NCBI GenBank assembly: GCA_002683405.1
Contig: NYTH01000019.1
Coordinates: 1 to 46,901 of the forward strand
DNA: 46,901 nt
Origin: Salinisphaeraceae bacterium
Lineage (GTDB): Bacteria; Pseudomonadota; Gammaproteobacteria; Nevskiales; Salinisphaeraceae
Direction: 5' to 3'
Positions 1 through 9,736 of the stretch are shown in pieces (the first letter of the stretch is position 1; each line of letters begins with the position of its first letter). Made by a program: the position numbers and the translations under genes. The notes beneath the pieces were generated by a model, which was not told the DNA's origin, did no database searches, and saw only the letters and a program-made list of their open reading frames with translations.

Positions 1-235
1 GCCCTCACTAAATTCTAACGCGATCCGGCCCGCCTTCCGTGGCGGGCGCTCAGCGGGGCCGAGCTGTGCTCGTCCTTCATCCGCTTCGCCCAACTGAGCT
101 ACACCGGCATGTGGGGTGCCTGACCATTACAGACGTCGTTCGGGCTATCCAGCTTTTCAACGCGGCTTTCCTGCCGCTGCAGCCACTCGGGGCTTCCTTG
201 CCCCTCGGCCCTCACTAAATTCTAACGCGATCCGG
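1..235. repeat. 28-bp direct repeat pair, 207 bp apart
   Basis: The same 28 bases, beginning GCCCTCACTAAATTC, occur at 1-28 and 208-235 with no mismatch. Between them lie short hairpins: GCCCGCC/GGCGGGC at 28-47, GCGGC/GCCGC near 163-178 and GGGGC/GCCCC near 189-204. The last two have similar pyrimidine-rich loops, as in REP/BOX-type extragenic elements. The left copy touches the window edge, so a longer array may continue to the left. I see no convincing gene in 1-298; the short reading frames here have no recognisable domain. Confidence 0.75.
90..108 (-). other. Truncated tRNA 5' end (tRNA-like fragment)
   Basis: Read on the minus strand, 108 to 90 is GCCGGTGTAGCTCAGTTGG, a textbook tRNA start: 7-nt acceptor strand, TA, then the D-arm GCTCAGTTGG. 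After this the sequence no longer follows a tRNA: there is no closing D-stem, anticodon arm, T-arm or acceptor partner. It is a fragment, not a functional tRNA. In gammaproteobacteria the birA-coaA/coaX region is often followed by tRNA-Tyr, tRNA-Gly and tRNA-Thr genes and tuf, so a tRNA remnant downstream of coaX is plausible there. It could also be the scar of an integration event. Confidence 0.55.
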
Positions 236-298
236 GCATCGGCCAAGGCGGGTACCCGTACTCATTGTCCCAGCGGTCCTGTCCACGAGCAACCGGGC

Positions 299-1033
299 CT
301 ACCCGTCGGTACCGACGCGTGATTGAACGAGCCGCGCCAGGCCCTTGAGCACCAGGTCTGTATCCAGTCGCCACTCGGGATCGAGCGCGGGCGCCAGCCG
401 TTGCGCCTCACCGCCGGTCAGAATGCATCGCGCCGGCTGCAGCCGTGCCCGGGCTTGTGTCACCACGGCGACGGCCATGGCCAGCGTACCCGCGGCGATG
501 GCGCTGGCCGTATTGTCGGCCAGTTCAAAATCGGCCGAATCCGTGGCATCCGGCATCAGCTGCGTATCGGCGCGCAGCGATCGGCGCATCGTGTCCACCC
601 CCGGCGCGATCATGCCGCCCAGATGCCGTCCCTCGGCCGTGACGAAATCCAGCGTCAGCGCCGTGCCGGCGTCAACGACAAGCACCGACCCATCGCCCTG
701 GTGAAAGCCTTCGATACAGGCAAGCCATCGGTCCACGCCGAGCGTGGTCGGCCGGGCGTAGGCATTCCGAACCCCGCAGGCGCAGGCCTCGCTGGAAACG
801 ATGCGAGGTGGCTGGCCCCACAATGAATGACAGGCGTCCTCAATCTGCGCGTTCACGGCCGCACCGGCCACGCTGGCCAGCCAGACGGCCTTCGGCGCCG
901 GCTCGGCGCCTAGCAATGCACGAATCTCATCGGGCCACTGCGCATAGGGCACGCTGCGGCCCGCCACAAACCCGGTCCCACCGAGCGATGCCCACTTGAT
1001 GCGCGTGTTGCCCGCGTCGATCAGAAGCTGCAT
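299..1033 (-). CDS. coaX: Type III pantothenate kinase
   Basis: This 244-residue enzyme phosphorylates pantothenate, the first step of coenzyme A synthesis in the cytosol. The N-terminus carries the ASKHA phosphate-binding motif DAGNTRIKW (residues 6-14). The middle has GVDRWLACIEGF, then VVDAGTALTLD, followed by GGMIAPGV, and a late TGGEA motif. All are type III (CoaX) signatures and differ from the P-loop type I enzyme CoaA. Length is normal for the family (about 240-260). The ATG lies three bases beyond the birA stop, so the two are probably co-translated. CoaX enzymes are known to resist CoA feedback and to need a monovalent cation; that is family knowledge, not seen here. Confidence 0.95.
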   Translation of the reverse strand: MQLLIDAGNTRIKWASLGGTGFVAGRSVPYAQWPDEIRALLGAEPAPKAVWLASVAGAAVNAQIEDACHSLWGQPPRIVSSEACACGVRNAYARPTTLGVDRWLACIEGFHQGDGSVLVVDAGTALTLDFVTAEGRHLGGMIAPGVDTMRRSLRADTQLMPDATDSADFELADNTASAIAAGTLAMAVAVVTQARARLQPARCILTGGEAQRLAPALDPEWRLDTDLVLKGLARLVQSRVGTDG

Positions 1034-1036
1034 GAC

Positions 1037-1987
1037 TCAGTCGCGACGCAGGCTGATTTCGCCAGCGTAGAATCGGCGCGTCTCGCCGCCCGAGGGCGTG
1101 AACAGCAGCGCACCGTCCTCGGCCACGCCGTCCACCCGGCCCGGCACGACCTCCTGCCCCACAAGCACCTGCGCCGCCTCGCCGGCAAAGGCGTCCAGCC
1201 GCTGCCAGTCCGCATGAAACGGGGCCAGCCCCTGGCGCCCGAACTGCGCCAGCACCTGTGCTAGCGCATCGATCAGGCCCGCGGCCAGCGTATTTCGCGA
1301 CGGTGAATCCAGCAGGCTGTCCATCGCCACCCAGGGTTGATCGATCGTCGCAGACGCCTCGGCCGGCATGTGGACGTTCAGACCCACGCCCACGACCACT
1401 CGGCTTGCACCGTCGGCTTCGCTGCGATGCTCGATAAGAATTCCGGCCAGCTTTCGGCCGGCGTGAACGATGTCGTTGGGCCATTTCAGGCCGACGCCCC
1501 GACAGCCCAGCGTTTCCAGCAGGCGGACGAGACCGACGCCGACGGCCAGGCTCAGCGCGCCCAGATTGGCGGGCATCTCCGGGTAGCGCCACCGCAGCGA
1601 CAGGCACAGATTGCTCGCGTAGGGCGACAACCACTGGCGACCGCGCCGGCCGCGACCGCCTGTCTGGTACTCCGCGAGCAGGACTTCGTGGCGCTGATCG
1701 CTCGCTTCCAGAAGACGGGCATTGGTTGAATCGAGGGTATCGACCACGGTAACCGTCAGATCGCTGCCGGCGTGCTGACTGACCGCGCGAATCACCTCGG
1801 CATCCAGCAGATCGAGCGGCCGGACCAGCCGGTAGCCGCGCCCGCGAAGCGACTGGATCTGAACCCCGCAGTCCCGCGCCCGGCGAATATGTTTCCAGAC
1901 CGCAGCGCGACTGATGCCGGCGTTTGCGGCCAGACTCTCGCCGCTATGCCACTGACCATCGGCCAGCGTCTGTAGCAGCGCTCTCAC
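1037..1987 (-). CDS. birA: Biotin-[acetyl-CoA-carboxylase] ligase / biotin operon repressor
   Basis: The 316-residue protein activates biotin to biotinyl-AMP and attaches it to the AccB carrier; with its HTH it can also repress biotin genes. An N-terminal winged helix ([17 protein letters not shown]) is followed by the ligase domain with the biotin/AMP loop GRGRRGRQW, the KWPNDI motif and a small C-terminal SH3-like domain. The frame is open much further upstream, but that extension runs through plsY and is not protein-like. I place the start at GTG 1987, whose GTGA overlaps the plsY TGA. This gives about the length of E. coli BirA (321 aa) and implies translational coupling. Confidence 0.92.
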   Translation of the reverse strand: MRALLQTLADGQWHSGESLAANAGISRAAVWKHIRRARDCGVQIQSLRGRGYRLVRPLDLLDAEVIRAVSQHAGSDLTVTVVDTLDSTNARLLEASDQRHEVLLAEYQTGGRGRRGRQWLSPYASNLCLSLRWRYPEMPANLGALSLAVGVGLVRLLETLGCRGVGLKWPNDIVHAGRKLAGILIEHRSEADGASRVVVGVGLNVHMPAEASATIDQPWVAMDSLLDSPSRNTLAAGLIDALAQVLAQFGRQGLAPFHADWQRLDAFAGEAAQVLVGQEVVPGRVDGVAEDGALLFTPSGGETRRFYAGEISLRRD

Positions 1988-2607
1988 GACGAGCGCCGGC
2001 CCCGACGCAGCAGCATGACGCGCTCGAAACGGTTCTCGCGTCCGGCCCGCATGCGCGCGATATTCTCGCGATGGGTGTAGACCACCAGCAGGCACATCAG
2101 GCCCGCAAAGACCAGCATGGCCGCGGTGGACGGCATGATGAGGGTGTACAGCAACACGGTCAGCATGCCGAGGATGGTGGCCAGCCCCACAAAGCCGGTG
2201 AGGACCAGCGTGGCCACCCAGACCAGCACGGCCACCGCCAGCGCGGCGGGCAGCAGTACCGCAATGACGCCGATCAGCGTGGCGGCGCCCTTGCCACCCC
2301 GGAATCCGAACCACACCGGCCAGACGTGCCCCACCACGGCCAGGCCACCGCAGGCGAACGCCAGCCAGGCCGGCCCGGCCGGCGCGAGAGCGGGCAGCAG
2401 CGCGGCCGCCAGCACGCCCTTGAGCACATCAAAGAGCAGCACGCTCGCGCCATAGACCTTGCCGCCGGTGCGCAGCGCATTGGTGGCGCCGGCATTGCCG
2501 CTACCCGACAGCCGCGGGTCGCCGCGACCAAACAGCGGCGCAAGAATAAGGCTGCCCGACAGCGCGCCCAGCAGATAGGCGCCGATCATGACCAGCAGCG
2601 CCATCAT
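1984..2607 (-). CDS. plsY: Glycerol-3-phosphate acyltransferase PlsY
   Basis: This integral inner-membrane enzyme transfers acyl groups from acyl-phosphate to sn-glycerol-3-phosphate, making lysophosphatidic acid for phospholipid synthesis. The 207-residue protein begins with a hydrophobic helix ([16 protein letters not shown]) and shows the PlsY motifs [24 protein letters not shown] and [13 protein letters not shown], with further membrane helices between them. The longer frame adds an Arg-rich leader made by the overlapping peptidase gene. The start at 2607 overlaps the peptidase stop as ATGA and fits the family N-terminus. The neighbours on both sides overlap it, so it sits inside a coupled operon with the peptidase, birA and coaX. 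Confidence 0.94.
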   Translation of the reverse strand: MMALLVMIGAYLLGALSGSLILAPLFGRGDPRLSGSGNAGATNALRTGGKVYGASVLLFDVLKGVLAAALLPALAPAGPAWLAFACGGLAVVGHVWPVWFGFRGGKGAATLIGVIAVLLPAALAVAVLVWVATLVLTGFVGLATILGMLTVLLYTLIMPSTAAMLVFAGLMCLLVVYTHRENIARMRAGRENRFERVMLLRRGRRSS

Positions 2608-4400
2608 GACGATGTCTCGCCCAGCCAGGCCTCGCGGCGGGCGACGGCGGCCTCGCCGGCCTCGTCGTCCAGCCGGAACTGCCACTGGCTGTCGGGCGGC
2701 TCGCCGAGGCGGCAGGTCAATCGCATCAGGGCATCATCCCGGAACAGGTGTATGTCGAAATCACCGGCGGCGGCGGTCTGCTTGAGTTTCGAAGGCAGGG
2801 TTTGCGCGCTGACGCGCCAGCCATCGATCGCCAGGACCACGTCGTCCGCGGCCAGGCCGGCCTGTTCGGCCGGGCTGTCGCTGAATACAGTCGTCACGCG
2901 TGCTTCGCTGACGCCCGGCGCGAGGCGAAGACCGGCCCAGTGCAACAGTCCGGCGGCACTGTCATCCGCGCAGCGCCGGGCCGTGACGCCGAAGTGTGCC
3001 AGCCACTGCGCCAGTTCGTCGTCCAGCGGCCGCGTGCCGCGGACATACTGGTCAAAAAACGCCTGCATGCTGCGCCGGCTGTCCTCGCCGAGGCCGTCCA
3101 GAACCAGCGATTCGAGCCCGTTGTCCGGCACCGGCGTCTGGTCGCGTCCATAGCGGTCCCACAACGCCCGCAGGACAGCATCGAGGCTGGCAAGACCCTC
3201 GTCCAGCGCGCGCAGGCGCAAATCCAGACAGAGCGCCACGAAACTGCCCTTGTTGTAGTAGCTGACGACCGTGTTCGGCGTGTTCTCGTCCTGTTTGTAG
3301 AACTTGGTCCAGGCGTCAAAGCTGGAATCGGCCAGGGACTGGCGCCGGCGGCCGGGATTACGCAGCAGCCGCGTGGCGGCCTGAGCCAGCCGGTCGAGGT
3401 AGCGCGGCGCGTCAATGACGCCGGATCGCAGCAGCCCTAGCTCATCGTAGTAGGACGTCACGCCCTCGTACGCCCACAGGTCTTCGAAATGCGCTTCCTG
3501 ATCCAGACGACTGCGCGCGACGGCTTCGGGGCGGATTCGCTTGACGTTCCACAGGTGGAAGTATTCGTGACTGCACAGGCCGAGAAAGTCGGTGTAGCCG
3601 TCTTCCGGCTCGGCGCCGACGGCCGGCAGACTGTCGCGTGCAACCTGCAGCACACTGCAGTCGCGATGCTCCAGGCCGCCGTAGCCGCGGCTGACGATAA
3701 AGGTGATGAACGCGTAATGCCGCGTTGGCAGCGTGCCCAGAGTGCGCGCCTGCGCGCTGCAGACGCGGGCCAGATCGCGGGCCAGACGGTCGGTATCGGC
3801 CCGGTGCTCGCCTACGAGAAGCATCTCGTGGGGGATACCCTCCACCTCGTAGGGCACGCGGGTGAAGTCGGCCATGAGAATGGGGCTGTCGAGCAGCGTT
3901 TCGTAGTCCGGCGCCTGATAGCGTCCCCAGCCCGCCGCATCGACCTGCCTCGCGTCCAGCGGCGTGTAGACGCGCCAGTCGGCCGCAAAGTCGCCCTCGG
4001 GTGCCAGGAGGCTGGCCGCCAGGGGCTGCCTGTCCGCCCCCTCGACCCGCACGAACACGGAGGTGCCGTTGGCAAACGCGCGGCTCTCATCGTAATAGGC
4101 CGCGCGCACCGAGGCATCCCGGGCGTAGACTTCGTAGCGGACCTCAAGCGGGCCCGCGCAGGGCGCGAACTGCCAGGTCTGCTTGTCCACGCGTTCAACG
4201 GCAACATCGGCGCCAGAGTCGTCGCGGCCGCCCTGCATGATCAGCTGCCGGGCGAAGTCGCGGATCAGATAGCTTCCCGGTATCCAGGCTGGCAGGCTGA
4301 CGCGCTGTCCGTGCTTCGCCGGCGCCTCGATCCGGCAGGTCACGTGAAATACGTGCTTGCGTGCGTCACCGGGACGCAGCGTGTAGGTCACATCGGTCAT
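2604..4400 (-). CDS. M61 family metallopeptidase with C-terminal PDZ domain
   Basis: This 598-residue protein resembles the M61 glycyl aminopeptidases of proteobacteria. An N-terminal beta domain ([15 protein letters not shown] is typical) is followed by a gluzincin catalytic domain with the zinc motif HEYFH at about 278-282, then NVKRIRP. A downstream Glu in [11 protein letters not shown] is a likely third zinc ligand. The C-terminal part holds a PDZ-like domain ([22 protein letters not shown]). No signal peptide is evident, so it is probably cytosolic. I chose ATG 4400 because the protein-like sequence [12 protein letters not shown] begins there; the extra 24 upstream residues look like leader DNA. 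It overlaps plsY by four bases. The substrate is unknown. Confidence 0.9.
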   Translation of the reverse strand: MTDVTYTLRPGDARKHVFHVTCRIEAPAKHGQRVSLPAWIPGSYLIRDFARQLIMQGGRDDSGADVAVERVDKQTWQFAPCAGPLEVRYEVYARDASVRAAYYDESRAFANGTSVFVRVEGADRQPLAASLLAPEGDFAADWRVYTPLDARQVDAAGWGRYQAPDYETLLDSPILMADFTRVPYEVEGIPHEMLLVGEHRADTDRLARDLARVCSAQARTLGTLPTRHYAFITFIVSRGYGGLEHRDCSVLQVARDSLPAVGAEPEDGYTDFLGLCSHEYFHLWNVKRIRPEAVARSRLDQEAHFEDLWAYEGVTSYYDELGLLRSGVIDAPRYLDRLAQAATRLLRNPGRRRQSLADSSFDAWTKFYKQDENTPNTVVSYYNKGSFVALCLDLRLRALDEGLASLDAVLRALWDRYGRDQTPVPDNGLESLVLDGLGEDSRRSMQAFFDQYVRGTRPLDDELAQWLAHFGVTARRCADDSAAGLLHWAGLRLAPGVSEARVTTVFSDSPAEQAGLAADDVVLAIDGWRVSAQTLPSKLKQTAAAGDFDIHLFRDDALMRLTCRLGEPPDSQWQFRLDDEAGEAAVARREAWLGETSS

Positions 4401-4630
4401 GAATCCCTGGCCGGCGCGATTTCGGGCGGCACATGATAGCTGAACACGGCCCGCATTCGGGGACCGGTTCATGCTGAAAAATCCGACAATCGGCAGTTCA
4501 GTCTGCGCGGCAGCGGTCGATGAACTGGATTAACAGGATTCGTTACGGGAAATTGCGCATGAAATCCGGCGCCGTGGTCCGGCACCGCTTTCACGGCGAA
4601 ACGCCCCGATACAGGAACATGGAGTTCAGG

Positions 4631-6397
4631 ATGCCGCAGTGGCACCGTCATCAGCCGGGCTTCGCGCGAGCCCTTCCCCAGCGCCAGCGGGGCGCCGCGC
4701 TCATCATGGCCGCGGGCGTCATCGTCGCCATGGTCACCATGATGGCGCTGGCCATTGATCTGGGTCAGGTCTACGCCACGAAGGAAAACCTCGACACCGC
4801 CGCCAATATTGCCGCGCTGGAAGCTTCGCGGGCGATTGCCGGCTGCAACGCCGGCGGCGTCCCTGCCAATCCGGAAGCCGCCGCCCTGGCCGCGGCCCAG
4901 GCCTCCGTTGCCCGGGCGTACGCCAACCGGTCCGAAGGCGCGCCCTCGGTTACAACGGTGGTCGGCGCCATGCAGCGCAGCGGCGGCACGCGTGAATTCG
5001 CGCCCAACGCTGCCGTGCCCGCGCCGGTGGGCGATGAACAGCCCGTTACCAACAGCGCGGTGAACGTGGTTCTGTCGGACGGCAATTACCGCAGCATTAC
5101 CGGCGCGTTCTTCAAACCCGTGCTGACCTCCTCGGCGTCGGCCTCGGCCATGCCGACGGCCACGTTCAGCGTGGGCAGCTCCCTGCTGCGGCTGAACCCC
5201 GACTTCCTTGGGCCGCTGGGCATTGATGTGGGCCTGTTCGACCAGGGCAGCCTGCTCGACTCCAATCTGAGCCTGGGCGATATCGCGGTCGAGCTGGGCG
5301 CGGGCACCGTGGACGATCTGCTGGACCTGGACGTGCAGACCGGCAACCTGCTGGAAGCGATCAATGAAGTGAGCGGCCAGAGCCTGGGCAACCTGTCGGC
5401 GGCGCTGTCGACCAGCCTGGCGGAAACACAGGTGTCGCTGGGCTCGGTCATTGCCAACGTCGGCAGCCTGGGGCAGACGGTGCAGGTCAACGCTGAGGCG
5501 CTGGCCAACTCGGTACTTCAGCTGGCGCTGGCCGAACGGGCCAACGGCATTCCCATCCCGATAAATGTTGATGTTCCAGGCGTCGCTTCTGTTCTAGCTA
5601 ACGTGCGAATCTTGCAGCCGCCGCAAATCGCGACTCTGGTTCGACCTGGCTTGCCTAATTCGACGGCTGCTAATAGTCAAATTCTTGTTGAAATAATTGT
5701 CAACATTGACCTTGGCGGAGAACTACTTGGTGGGCTGGTTGACGATATCGCAAGTGTTAGGGCCGAAATACCGATGTACGTTATCGCGGGGCAGGCGCAA
5801 GCCTCGCTAACAAACATATTTTGCGCAAACTCGTCGACGCTAGCGCACACGATAGAGATCAGCGCATTCACTCTTACCAGCGGTGTAGGTATTGGGGGAT
5901 TCGACGATATTTCATCGATCAGCCCGATAGACCCCGACAATCCGCAACCTCCGAGACCTGACAGACCCGCCACCGTTGAAGTCGAAGCACTTTTAGGCCT
6001 AGCCGGTGCTACAGCGAATATTGGACCTGTCGTCACGGAAATTGGCGGTAGGTCGGTTCCGAGGCTCGAGCCGCTGTTCTCAGACCCGCCGATCGATAAC
6101 AATATCAGAGAGATTACTGGCGGAGCCGATATTGACTTCACCAATGATCTGATTAACTCGCTTCCGAGGGGGCAGGATGTGACGTTGGAGGTGCAGCTAC
6201 TCGGGGGATTACCCGGCGGATTAGTAAGGGTTGACGTCGGCGCCGACGTTGTTGCGCTGCTTGATCCGATCCTAACATCCTTGTTGAACAATGAGGTTGA
6301 TGAACTGCTCAGCGGCCTGGGTGTAAAGCTCGGTTCGGCGGAGGTCGCTCTACTCGATACCCGCGTTGACCAACCCATCCTGTTCGAATCGAGCTAG
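4631..6397 (+). CDS. TadG-like pilus assembly protein
   Basis: The 588-residue protein starts with a short basic segment and the TadE/G-type hydrophobic helix (RGAALIMAAGVIVAMVTMMA), followed by AIDLGQVYATKENLDTAAN, the hallmark of Flp/tight-adherence pseudopilins and minor pilus proteins. The rest is a long extracytoplasmic region rich in Gly, Leu and Val, ending in a segment typical of TadG C-termini (LGVKLGSAEVALLDTR). ATG 4631 has GGAG six bases upstream; earlier in-frame ATGs (4520, 4559, 4619) lack good sites. No tad genes adjoin it, so it is isolated here. Base composition changes sharply near 5560: 39 of 60 bases are G or C at 5401-5460 but 24 of 60 at 5641-5700. The reading frame stays open throughout. 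Confidence 0.8.
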   Translation: MPQWHRHQPGFARALPQRQRGAALIMAAGVIVAMVTMMALAIDLGQVYATKENLDTAANIAALEASRAIAGCNAGGVPANPEAAALAAAQASVARAYANRSEGAPSVTTVVGAMQRSGGTREFAPNAAVPAPVGDEQPVTNSAVNVVLSDGNYRSITGAFFKPVLTSSASASAMPTATFSVGSSLLRLNPDFLGPLGIDVGLFDQGSLLDSNLSLGDIAVELGAGTVDDLLDLDVQTGNLLEAINEVSGQSLGNLSAALSTSLAETQVSLGSVIANVGSLGQTVQVNAEALANSVLQLALAERANGIPIPINVDVPGVASVLANVRILQPPQIATLVRPGLPNSTAANSQILVEIIVNIDLGGELLGGLVDDIASVRAEIPMYVIAGQAQASLTNIFCANSSTLAHTIEISAFTLTSGVGIGGFDDISSISPIDPDNPQPPRPDRPATVEVEALLGLAGATANIGPVVTEIGGRSVPRLEPLFSDPPIDNNIREITGGADIDFTNDLINSLPRGQDVTLEVQLLGGLPGGLVRVDVGADVVALLDPILTSLLNNEVDELLSGLGVKLGSAEVALLDTRVDQPILFESS

Positions 6398-6404
6398 GTC
6401 GGCC

Positions 6405-7079
6405 CTACCAATCAGCGACTTCCAGCTCCAGCCCCTGCACCTGATGGGTCAGGCGCTTGCTGGGGCAGACAGCTACGCCCACTTCGGCCCATTTGAGCAG
6501 CGGCAGGTCGGCGTGCGAATCCGAATAGGCGGTTACGTGGCGGCCGTCATCGCGGTCCGGCAAGAGGCTGCGGACCCGCCGCAGTTTTTCCTCGTCGCGG
6601 CAGTTTTCGCCGTCCATCCCGGCCAGCCGGTCCCGGCTGTCCCAGGTCACGCGCGAGGCCAGCACCTCGTCGATACCCAGCAGGCGCGCCAGCGGCTCGA
6701 CGTAGATACCGAAGCTGGCCGAGGCGAGTATCACTCGATCACCATCTTCCTGATGGGCCCGCAGGCGTTCCAGACCGCGATCACGCATGGCGTTTTCGTA
6801 GATGCCGCGGGCGAAGTGTTCGCCCCAGTCGGTCAGCTGCGTGCGCGACACGCCCCCCACGAACGCCCGCAAAAAGCAGTTCTTGACCCAGGTACGCTCT
6901 CCCCAGCGCCAGAACGCCGCCAGCGAGAACGGCAGACGGCCCACATGCGCCCACCGCGCGGGGTTGCGGCGAACATAGCCCACCAGAAACGGCAGATAGG
7001 TATCGTAGCGCGTGAGCGTGACATCCAGATCAAACACCGCGACCCGGTCGACCACGGTTTTTGTGTCCCCTGCCGACAT
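6405..7079 (-). CDS. HAD superfamily (IB-type) phosphatase
   Basis: This 224-residue HAD hydrolase resembles the phosphoserine-phosphatase-like IB group. Motif I is FDLDVTLT near the N-terminus, with the nucleophile Asp followed by the general acid Asp two residues on. Motif II is ILASASFG and motif IV is YSDSHADLPLL, where the Asp residues bind magnesium. The cap between motifs I and II is aromatic-rich and helical. ATG 7079 is chosen because MSAGDTKTVVDRVAVFDLD is the expected N-terminus; the longer frame runs into the neighbouring gene. It follows the beta-barrel gene by a few bases on the same strand, so it may act on a phosphorylated sugar or lipid intermediate of the polysaccharide pathway. 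The substrate cannot be told from sequence. Confidence 0.85.
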   Translation of the reverse strand: MSAGDTKTVVDRVAVFDLDVTLTRYDTYLPFLVGYVRRNPARWAHVGRLPFSLAAFWRWGERTWVKNCFLRAFVGGVSRTQLTDWGEHFARGIYENAMRDRGLERLRAHQEDGDRVILASASFGIYVEPLARLLGIDEVLASRVTWDSRDRLAGMDGENCRDEEKLRRVRSLLPDRDDGRHVTAYSDSHADLPLLKWAEVGVAVCPSKRLTHQVQGLELEVADW

Positions 7080-7083
7080 CAGG

Positions 7084-8349
7084 CTAACGCTGCTGCGGCG
7101 GTATCCGGGTAGACAGCGGGCGGTTCGAGGGCTCGGTATCCAGCGTGTAGCGAACGGCCAGTCCGGCGCGGATATAGTCGTAGCTCTCGTCATCCTGCGA
7201 GGAGTCGCGCTCCTCACCGGCCAGCGAGGCGATGAAGGCCAGCTGCCGGATGGGCTCGTAGATGATCTGCGATTCGAGCGAAAACCGGTCGTCCTCGCGG
7301 TTTTCGGCCATGGCGCCGGTGGGCGCCTCGTATTCGTCCGTGCTCAGCCCCAGGATGGCGACAAACGCGAGCTTGGGTGAATAATCCCAGGCTGCCTCGC
7401 CGCGCAGGCCGGTGGATTCCACATAGACCGCATCCACGTCGTCCACGGCATAGATGAGCCGGTAGACGCTGGCGGCCAGACGGGTCTTGCCGGAGACGTT
7501 GCGATCGTAGCGCAGGCGGCCTGTCACGCCGTCGAAATCGCGCTCATCGTTGTTCGCGGCCACCGCATAACCCTCGGCGTCACGCGAGCTGTAGCCCAGA
7601 CGGCCACTCAGGCGGGACTTGCCGCTGAACGCCCAGTCAGCGGAGACATAGCCAAAAATCTGGTCGTACTCGGGCGGGACAATGGCGCCGGGCAGGCGGT
7701 CGGGATATTCGCCATCGATGTACTCGGCGCCGATACCCAACTGCGAGCCGGGCTTGCCCAGAAACTGCACTTCCAGCGCGTACAGCGACTCTTCGCGATT
7801 GAAGACTTCCTGAGCCGGCAGCGAATGCTCGAAATCAAGGTAGCCCACCTCGCTGCGCAGCCGCAGGCCGGGCGAGATGGACAGAAAGGTTTCCAGGCGC
7901 GGATTGGTGGTTTCGCGGAAATCCTTCTGCTGAACGTCGAGGTCCTCGAAGTTGTTGAGCTCCTTCACCTTCAGAAAGTCCAGCGTGCCGCTGATCAGCG
8001 AGCCGAACTCGTAGAGCCAGGCGCCGTAGCCCCGGTAGTCGGTGTGGTCAAGATATTCGAATTTCGAGTAGCGGTTCTCCCGCACGAAGCCCTCGAATTC
8101 GAATTCCTGGCGCGAATACGACCAGGTGGCGTCGGCGCCCAGCGCGCCGCGCGTGATGTTGGAGCTTTCTTCGGCGCGGGTTTCGCCGTCGGCGTCCTCG
8201 TTCACACGGAACAGGTTGGTGTCGTGCGTGAACCCCAGCTGCACATAGGGCGCGAAGTTCAGCGGGCCGGCCCAGGCGTTTCCCGCCAGCAGCGCGGCCG
8301 CCAGGCCTGCTCCGATCCCCCGAAGCGACGTTTCAATAGGCTTTTTCAT
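7084..8349 (-). CDS. EpsL-like outer-membrane beta-barrel protein
   Basis: The 421-residue protein has a signal peptide (hydrophobic GIGAGLAAALLAG, cleavage after AWA). It then shows alternating aromatic/polar strands typical of a large outer-membrane barrel (PYVQLGFTHDTNLFR, YSKFEYLDHTDYRGYGA, LGYSSRDAEGYAV). This matches the EpsL-type barrels found next to EpsE/F/G genes in exopolysaccharide operons of other proteobacteria. It is probably part of the outer-membrane route or secretion apparatus for the polymer. ATG 8349 overlaps the end of the sugar-phosphate transferase gene by 17 bases; the longer frame adds unlikely Cys- and Trp-rich residues. It ends in LSTRIPPQQR, without the usual aromatic final residue of barrel proteins. 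Confidence 0.75.
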   Translation of the reverse strand: MKKPIETSLRGIGAGLAAALLAGNAWAGPLNFAPYVQLGFTHDTNLFRVNEDADGETRAEESSNITRGALGADATWSYSRQEFEFEGFVRENRYSKFEYLDHTDYRGYGAWLYEFGSLISGTLDFLKVKELNNFEDLDVQQKDFRETTNPRLETFLSISPGLRLRSEVGYLDFEHSLPAQEVFNREESLYALEVQFLGKPGSQLGIGAEYIDGEYPDRLPGAIVPPEYDQIFGYVSADWAFSGKSRLSGRLGYSSRDAEGYAVAANNDERDFDGVTGRLRYDRNVSGKTRLAASVYRLIYAVDDVDAVYVESTGLRGEAAWDYSPKLAFVAILGLSTDEYEAPTGAMAENREDDRFSLESQIIYEPIRQLAFIASLAGEERDSSQDDESYDYIRAGLAVRYTLDTEPSNRPLSTRIPPQQR

Positions 8350-9736
8350 CTCGGAATACCATGGCGATGGTTCGCAGAATGATGCGCACATCCAGTTCCG
8401 GCGACCATCTTTGTATGTAATCGATATCCAGCTGCACACGGCGTTCCATGTCAGCCACGTCCCGGGTTTCCCCCCGCTCCCCGTTCACCTGCGCCCAGCC
8501 GGTAATCCCCGGCCGAACCTTGTGCCGGACCATGTAGCCCGATATGAGCTTCCGGTACAACTCATTATGCGCCACGGCGTGAGGCCGCGGGCCCACCACA
8601 CTCATCTGGCCGCGCAGAACATTCCAGAACTGCGGCAACTCGTCTATCGAGGTTCTCCGCAGAAAACGCCCGACGCGGGTCACGCGCGGGTCGCTTTTCT
8701 GCGCCTGCTTCACGGTGGCGCCATCCTCGGAGACCTTCATCGACCGGAACTTGTGGACGCGGATTTCCCGCCCGTCCAGGCCGTATCGACTCTGGGTGAA
8801 GAAGATGGGCCGGCCCATCGACACCAGCACGCAGAGGCTGACGATCAGGAAAATCGGTGATAGCGCCAGCAGCGCGAGGCTGGCAAAGCCGATGTCGATC
8901 AGCCGCTTGAGCAGACCATCCGCGCCAAAAAACGGCGTTTCGGTGAGCGTGAGAACCGGCATGCCGGCAATATCCGAAAAGCGCATGTGCGCCAGGTCGA
9001 ACATGCGGAAATCCGGCACGTAGTAGATGGACGCCGTGGTGTCGCCGAGCTGCTCGACCACCTGGAATGCGCGATCCGAGCCATGCGCCGGCAGCACAAT
9101 GAACACCACCTCCACGTTGTGTTTGTTCACGTAGCCGGGCAGTTCAGCCACGCCGCCCAGAACCGAAGCATCTTCGGCCGCCACGCCCGTGCGATCCGGC
9201 CCGCGGTCCTCGAAAAAGCCCAGCACGTTGTAGCGGGGCGTATCCAGACGCTGCAGCAGCTCGCCCAGCCGCGCCGCCGACGGACTCACGAACACGATGA
9301 CCGCGCTGCGTACCTTGATGGCCTTCGGAAAAAAGCGCACCACGGTGAATCGCACCAGCGCGTGCGTCAGTATGAAAAGAAACGGCGTGCTGGCCAGCCA
9401 GGTCACGATGGCAAGCCGGCTGTAGTCGTCGCCCTGCTTGGTCAAGAAGGCCAGAACAATGAGCAGGGCGGAAATGACCAGCCAGTTCCACAGCGCGCGC
9501 GTGCCGATCGACCCCACGCGGCCGATCGCCCAGGGGCGAGTCAGATCGAGACCGCGATAGGCGCTGAAGACCAGGACGAAGCTCAGTACCGCGAGGACCT
9601 GATACCGCGCGGCGGCGGCCGTGTGAATGTCGAGCAACCAGAGCACATAGCCCAGATTGGCTACCGCGATCACCGCGTAAACAATGCCCTGGATGAAAGT
9701 CCCAAAGCCGCTAATGCTGGAGCTGTTCACAGACAT
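8333..9736 (-). CDS. Undecaprenyl-phosphate sugar phosphotransferase (WcaJ/WbaP type)
   Basis: This 467-residue polyisoprenyl-phosphate hexose-1-phosphate transferase starts repeat-unit synthesis by moving a sugar-1-phosphate, probably glucose, from its UDP-sugar to undecaprenyl phosphate. The N-terminal half has four or so membrane helices and a CoA-binding-like domain ([20 protein letters not shown]). The C-terminal half is the catalytic Bac_transf domain: [20 protein letters not shown] re-entrant helix, [34 protein letters not shown] and [20 protein letters not shown] 9736 gives the family length; the longer frame adds a Cys/Arg-rich leader. It leads the minus-strand run that continues into the EpsL-like and HAD genes. 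Confidence 0.93.
   Translation of the reverse strand: MSVNSSSISGFGTFIQGIVYAVIAVANLGYVLWLLDIHTAAAARYQVLAVLSFVLVFSAYRGLDLTRPWAIGRVGSIGTRALWNWLVISALLIVLAFLTKQGDDYSRLAIVTWLASTPFLFILTHALVRFTVVRFFPKAIKVRSAVIVFVSPSAARLGELLQRLDTPRYNVLGFFEDRGPDRTGVAAEDASVLGGVAELPGYVNKHNVEVVFIVLPAHGSDRAFQVVEQLGDTTASIYYVPDFRMFDLAHMRFSDIAGMPVLTLTETPFFGADGLLKRLIDIGFASLALLALSPIFLIVSLCVLVSMGRPIFFTQSRYGLDGREIRVHKFRSMKVSEDGATVKQAQKSDPRVTRVGRFLRRTSIDELPQFWNVLRGQMSVVGPRPHAVAHNELYRKLISGYMVRHKVRPGITGWAQVNGERGETRDVADMERRVQLDIDYIQRWSPELDVRIILRTIAMVFRDEKAY

Noticed and set aside
1924-3153. Open frame of 409 codons on the plus strand opposite plsY and the peptidase
   Set aside because: Both minus-strand proteins have strong family motifs, while this frame is low-complexity Gln/Arg/Ala sequence.
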